From NCBI GenBank assembly GCA_036276195.1, contig DATBED010000070.1, forward strand, positions 1 to 15,181: a DNA stretch of 15,181 nucleotides, written 5' to 3'. Below are positions 12,884 to 15,181 of the stretch, in pieces (within the stretch, counting starts at the first letter, position 1; every line of letters starts with the position of its first letter). A model generated the notes under the pieces. That model had not been told where the DNA came from and made no database searches. It was given only the letters and a program-made list of their open reading frames with translations. The position numbers and the translations under genes were made by a program. This DNA is from DATBED01 sp036276195. Lineage in GTDB: Bacteria; Patescibacteriota; Saccharimonadia; Saccharimonadales; UBA4665.

Positions 12884-13264
12884 ATGTTAAGCGACAACAA
12901 CGTTTGCGCGGTACTGGCGGTCAAAGACATGGACGCGGCCAAGCAATTTTACGGTGAAGTGCTGGGCTTGGAAGCCGGCGAAGAAGATCCGAGCGGCATA
13001 TTTTATAAATCCGGCAATGGCGGCGTTTTCGTTTATCAGTCGCAGTTCGCTGGCACCAACCAGGCTACGGCGGCCGCTTGGTCCGTCCAGGATGTAGAGG
13101 GTGCTGTAGAAGAGTTGAAGGGTAAAGGCGTCAGCTTTGAGCACTACGATAATATGCCAGGTGTTGAAATGTCTGGCGATGTGCACATTATGGGCGACAC
13201 GAAGGCCGCTTGGTTTAAAGACCCAGACGGCAACATCTTGAATATCGTCAACAAAATGGCCTAG
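12884..13264 (+). CDS. VOC-superfamily (glyoxalase-fold) protein
   Basis: The 126 residues have the two paired beta-alpha-beta-beta-beta modules of the vicinal oxygen chelate fold. 'AVLAVKDMDAAKQFYGEVLG' (about 8-27) opens the first and 'AWSVQDVEGAVEELKGKGVSF' the second (split here by its position at about 65-85); the end WFKDPDGNILNIV (about 110-122) is the classic closing strand. The usual metal ligands are not complete: the first-strand His of glyoxalase I is absent. It is thus more likely a binding or resistance-type member than a glyoxalase. The flavodoxin-fold gene begins 2 nt after its stop, so the two are probably made together, perhaps for detoxification. Confidence 0.88.
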   Translation: MLSDNNVCAVLAVKDMDAAKQFYGEVLGLEAGEEDPSGIFYKSGNGGVFVYQSQFAGTNQATAAAWSVQDVEGAVEELKGKGVSFEHYDNMPGVEMSGDVHIMGDTKAAWFKDPDGNILNIVNKMA

Positions 13265-13266
13265 TC

Positions 13267-13998
13267 GTGGTTGACCAAGTTTGGGACTTTTCTGGCCTGA
13301 AGGCGATTTTCTTCAATGGCACGCTAAGCAAGTCGCCTGAACCAAGCCACACCGATCGGCTGATTAACGTTAGCACCGGCATCATGCAAAAGCATGGCGT
13401 CAAAACAGAGGTAATTCGCACAATTGACCATCCTGGCATTGCCACTGGCGTTTGGCCCGACATGCGCGAGCACGGCTACCAAACCGATGAGTGGCCGGAG
13501 GTATTCGAGCGGGTAATGGCGGCCGACATCCTGGTGTTAGCCGGCCCGATTTGGCTGGGCGACAACAGTTCCGAAACCAAGAAGGTGATCGAGCGCTTGT
13601 ATGCTTGCTCGAGCATTCTCAACAATCAGGGCCAGTACGCCTTTTACGGTAAAGTCGGCGGTTGCCTGATCACTGGCAACGAAGACGGCATCAAACACTG
13701 CGCCATGAATGTCCTCTACAGCTTGCAACACCTGGGCTACACTATTCCGCCGCAAGCCGACGCCGGCTGGATTGGCGAAGCCGGCCCCGGCCCCAGCTAC
13801 GGCGATCCGCGAGACGATGGCACGCACATTGGTTTCGATAACGACTTCACTAACCGCAACACCACCTTCATGACCTGGAACCTGATGCACCTGGCTAAAA
13901 TGCTTAAAAGCGCTGGTGGTATACCGGCACAGGGCAACCAGCGCTCCAAGTGGGATGCCGGCGCTCGCTCCGATTTTGCCAACCCCGAGTACCGCTAG
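13267..13998 (+). CDS. Flavodoxin-fold NAD(P)H-dependent oxidoreductase
   Basis: A 243-residue member of the NADPH-dependent FMN reductase/flavodoxin-like group. 'AIFFNGTLSKSPEPSHTDRL' (about 13-32) is the phosphate-binding loop for FMN after the first strand. 'ILVLAGPIWLGDNSSETKKV' (about 87-106) is the flavin-ring loop and helix, and 'GKVGGCLITGNEDG' follows as the fourth strand and loop. The C-terminus is longer than in short flavodoxin reductases and ends with polar residues. The GTG start lies 2 nt after the stop of the VOC gene and has no own ribosome site, so translation probably depends on the neighbour. Substrate unknown. Confidence 0.86.
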   Translation: MVDQVWDFSGLKAIFFNGTLSKSPEPSHTDRLINVSTGIMQKHGVKTEVIRTIDHPGIATGVWPDMREHGYQTDEWPEVFERVMAADILVLAGPIWLGDNSSETKKVIERLYACSSILNNQGQYAFYGKVGGCLITGNEDGIKHCAMNVLYSLQHLGYTIPPQADAGWIGEAGPGPSYGDPRDDGTHIGFDNDFTNRNTTFMTWNLMHLAKMLKSAGGIPAQGNQRSKWDAGARSDFANPEYR

Positions 13999-14031
13999 GG
14001 CAAATTTTACAGCGTTAAGCAGTGGTTTTGC

Positions 14032-14053
14032 TATACACTCCTATAGGTGTATA
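14032..14053. promoter_or_regulatory. Inverted repeat overlapping the promoter of the MBL gene
   Basis: TATACAC (14032-14038) and GTGTATA (14047-14053) are perfect inverted arms around an 8-base centre, and the inner CCTATAGG (14040-14047) is itself palindromic. TGC precedes the left arm, so TATACA at 14032-14037 can serve as an extended -10 box. The site is placed as an operator would be; a hairpin in the leader is the alternative. Confidence 0.45.
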
Positions 14054-14076
14054 TACGATAAGAGAAGAGGGTTTCT

Positions 14077-14712
14077 ATGACTTTTAAAATTACCAAGTTC
14101 GTCCATTCCTGCTTGCTGGTCGAAACACCCGACCGCGTGGCCCTGTTTGACCCCGGCGTTATGAGTACGTCTGCCGTTAATATAAACAGCCTGACGCGCT
14201 TAGATGATACTTTTATAACACACAATCACGCCGATCATTTTGATGTCGATTTCGTTAAAAAACTGGTCGAAAAATTCCCAAACGTCCGCATAACCACCAC
14301 CAACGAAGTTGTGCAGCAGCTAGCGGGTGAGGGTATCAAAGCTAGCAATACGCCTCCCGAAGGCGTGCAATTCTTCCAGTCGCCGCACGAAAACGTCCAG
14401 CCCCTCTTTCCGCAACCCGAAGAGATCGGCGTCCATTACCTGAATAGCCTAAGCCACCCCGGCGATAGCCATAGCTTCACCGAAACCAAAGCCATTCTGG
14501 CTCTACCGGTCACTGCCCCCTGGGGAGCGACCATTAAAGCTCTCAATCTGGCCTTGGAGCTCCAACCTAAGCATGTATTACCGATCCACGATTGGCACTG
14601 GAGCGACGCTGCCCGCACCAGTACCTACGACATGCTAGAGAACCAGTTGGGCAAGCAGGGCATAAAGTTCTACAAGCTAGAAACCGGCGTGCCCGTCGAA
14701 ATAGAGGTTTGA
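14077..14712 (+). CDS. MBL-fold metal-dependent hydrolase (UlaG-like)
   Basis: A 211-residue metallo-beta-lactamase-fold protein. The metal-binding motif is THNHADHFD (48-56, with His49, His51, Asp53 and His54). HPGDSH (127-132) supplies further ligands, and PIHDWHW (169-175) closes the site with His171. The opening 'ITKFVHSCLLVETPD...LFDPG' matches the UlaG-like branch, in which the first His of a GHS/HSC motif is conserved. Members cleave phosphodiesters or lactones; the substrate is unknown here. GAAGAGGG (14064-14071) lies 5 nt before the ATG. An inverted repeat sits over the promoter, so expression may be controlled. Confidence 0.9.
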   Translation: MTFKITKFVHSCLLVETPDRVALFDPGVMSTSAVNINSLTRLDDTFITHNHADHFDVDFVKKLVEKFPNVRITTTNEVVQQLAGEGIKASNTPPEGVQFFQSPHENVQPLFPQPEEIGVHYLNSLSHPGDSHSFTETKAILALPVTAPWGATIKALNLALELQPKHVLPIHDWHWSDAARTSTYDMLENQLGKQGIKFYKLETGVPVEIEV

Positions 14713-14720
14713 ATACAACA

Positions 14721-14749
14721 TTGACAAATCTCCTAATTCTTGCTACACT
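14721..14749 (+). promoter_or_regulatory. Consensus leaderless promoter for the 14757 gene
   Basis: TTGACA at 14721-14726 (full consensus), a 17-base spacer ending in TGC (extended -10), and TACACT at 14744-14749. The ATG follows after 7 nt. No ribosome site is possible. Confidence 0.75.
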
Positions 14750-14756
14750 ACAGTAG

Positions 14757-15071
14757 ATGTCAACTAAAACAAAAAAAGTAACAACCGCCGAAAAAATCAG
14801 CCAAGCCGCCACACAAGCCGGGTACATTCTAATGACAGCTATCGCCACGGTCGGCATGATGGATCTGCCTAACCATCCGGAAAAGCGGATAGTTTTGCCT
14901 AACCGACCCAGTTTCGCCTTCGCCGAAAATACCATCGAATCGGAAGGGAACAACCCCCTCCGCCGCGAACGCGAAGAAACGGCCCCACATTATATAAGTT
15001 ACAGCGTCGTTCAGCGCACCGCCCCCAGTTCCGGCAAACGGCTGAATTCTCATTCAAATCGCAACACCTAA
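14757..15071 (+). CDS. Short protein of unknown function, 3' end within an IS30-type element
   Basis: A 104-residue ORF. The N-terminus is basic (STKTKKVTTAEK), followed by a moderately hydrophobic stretch (about 18-35, GYILMTAIATVGMMDL) and a polar, probably flexible remainder with NPLRREREE (about 67-75). I do not recognise a family. Its stop (15069-15071) lies inside the transposase gene on the other strand. The inferred end of the IS element is near 15041, so about the last nine residues (NSHSNRNT and its neighbour) would come from the insertion. The original protein probably had another C-terminus. It is transcribed from a near-consensus promoter, which argues that the 5' part was a real gene. 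Confidence 0.6.
   Translation: MSTKTKKVTTAEKISQAATQAGYILMTAIATVGMMDLPNHPEKRIVLPNRPSFAFAENTIESEGNNPLRREREETAPHYISYSVVQRTAPSSGKRLNSHSNRNT
15041..15066. repeat. Probable terminal inverted repeat of an IS30-family element
   Basis: The 26 bases end in CGCAACA (15060-15066) and contain AATTC (15045-15049). Set against the end of IS30 as I remember it, about 14 of 26 bases agree, including the inner CGCAACA. The stop codon of the transposase lies inside it, which is usual for this family. The exact outer edge is uncertain by a few bases and the other end is outside the window. Confidence 0.5.
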
Positions 15072-15181
15072 ATAAGGCTTGAGGAGCTCGGCAGGACTCA
15101 CGTAGCCATGTCGTTTACGTGGCCTAGTATTGAGGAGATTGACCGCCAGGTCAAGCTCCGCTGAGCTAATCGTACGAAAGT
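15054..15181 (-). CDS. IS30-family transposase, C-terminal fragment
   Basis: Read on the minus strand, this frame is open from the window edge to a TGA at 15056-15054. The visible part, about 42 residues, ends 'LNTRPRKRHGYVSPAELL' and then a short hydrophobic tail. 'LN.RPRK.LGY.TP.E' is the hallmark of IS30-family transposases just after the last catalytic Glu, which here would be the Glu of 'SSAELDLAV' or lie beyond the window. IS30 enzymes are DDE transposases that copy and integrate the element. The rest of the gene and the second terminal repeat are outside the window, so it cannot be judged whether the element is intact. Confidence 0.85.
   Translation of the reverse strand, partial: FRTISSAELDLAVNLLNTRPRKRHGYVSPAELLKPYLGVAI

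Noticed and set aside
13537..13890. A 117-codon minus-strand frame opposite the flavodoxin-fold gene.
   Set aside because: Composition is that of a shadow frame; the plus-strand product has clear FMN-binding loops.
15108..15161. Short plus-strand frame near the window end.
   Set aside because: It is the reverse of the IS30 transposase tail, which carries the family signature on the minus strand.
1..15181. Alternative genetic code with UGA read as glycine (Gracilibacteria/SR1).
   Set aside because: TGA ends xseB, the pseudo-receiver, the 5942 gene and the 6844 gene exactly at overlaps with the next start, and reading through would destroy these arrangements; no gene here needs UGA as a sense codon.

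Overview
The window looks like a chromosomal stretch of a small-genome Candidate Phyla Radiation bacterium, most likely a Saccharibacterium (TM7). The evidence is tightly packed short genes, stop/start overlaps (ATGA, GTGA, TAATG), an alpha2-type glycyl-tRNA synthetase, many small membrane proteins of no known role, and several genes whose -10 box sits only 6-11 nt before the start codon. TGA works as an ordinary stop at many overlaps, so the UGA=Gly code of Gracilibacteria/SR1 does not apply. The lineage is inferred from these traits; no marker gene for phylogeny was available to me.

Positions 1-5121 carry housekeeping and processing genes on the + strand: the 3' end of xseA, xseB, a membrane-anchored FAM173-like methyltransferase, a single-pass membrane protein, a histidine-kinase-like protein and a receiver-like protein that both lack their phosphorylation residues, recO, a small two-TM protein and glycyl-tRNA synthetase. 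The pseudo-kinase, pseudo-receiver and recO overlap each other and look like one operon.

Positions 5030-6560 hold a winged-helix protein, a small membrane protein and an EVE-domain protein (UPF0310 type). Base use shifts towards A/T in the last codons of glyS, which suggests a recombination joint. The EVE gene converges on, and overlaps, a two-gene minus-strand unit (6524-7050). That unit encodes an acidic 68-residue protein and a miniature uridine-kinase-like protein that keeps the P-loop and the C-terminal half but lacks the middle.

Positions 7131-11752 carry a drug/metabolite (EamA-type) transporter, a SanA/YdcF-like membrane protein, a phosphoribosyltransferase, a TasA/camelysin-like exported protein directly followed by a SipW-type signal peptidase, a NYN-domain putative RNase and a PQ-loop-like membrane protein. 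Positions 11744-12772 (minus) encode an unnamed protein with a block that resembles isocyanide synthases (PvcA/DIT1).

Positions 12884-15071 carry a VOC/glyoxalase-fold protein, a flavodoxin-fold oxidoreductase, an MBL-fold hydrolase and a short protein. The window ends inside an IS30-family element: the C-terminal end of its transposase is on the minus strand, and the inferred element end (about 15041) falls inside the last codons of the short protein. I see no tRNA or rRNA gene, no CRISPR array and no convincing intrinsic terminator.
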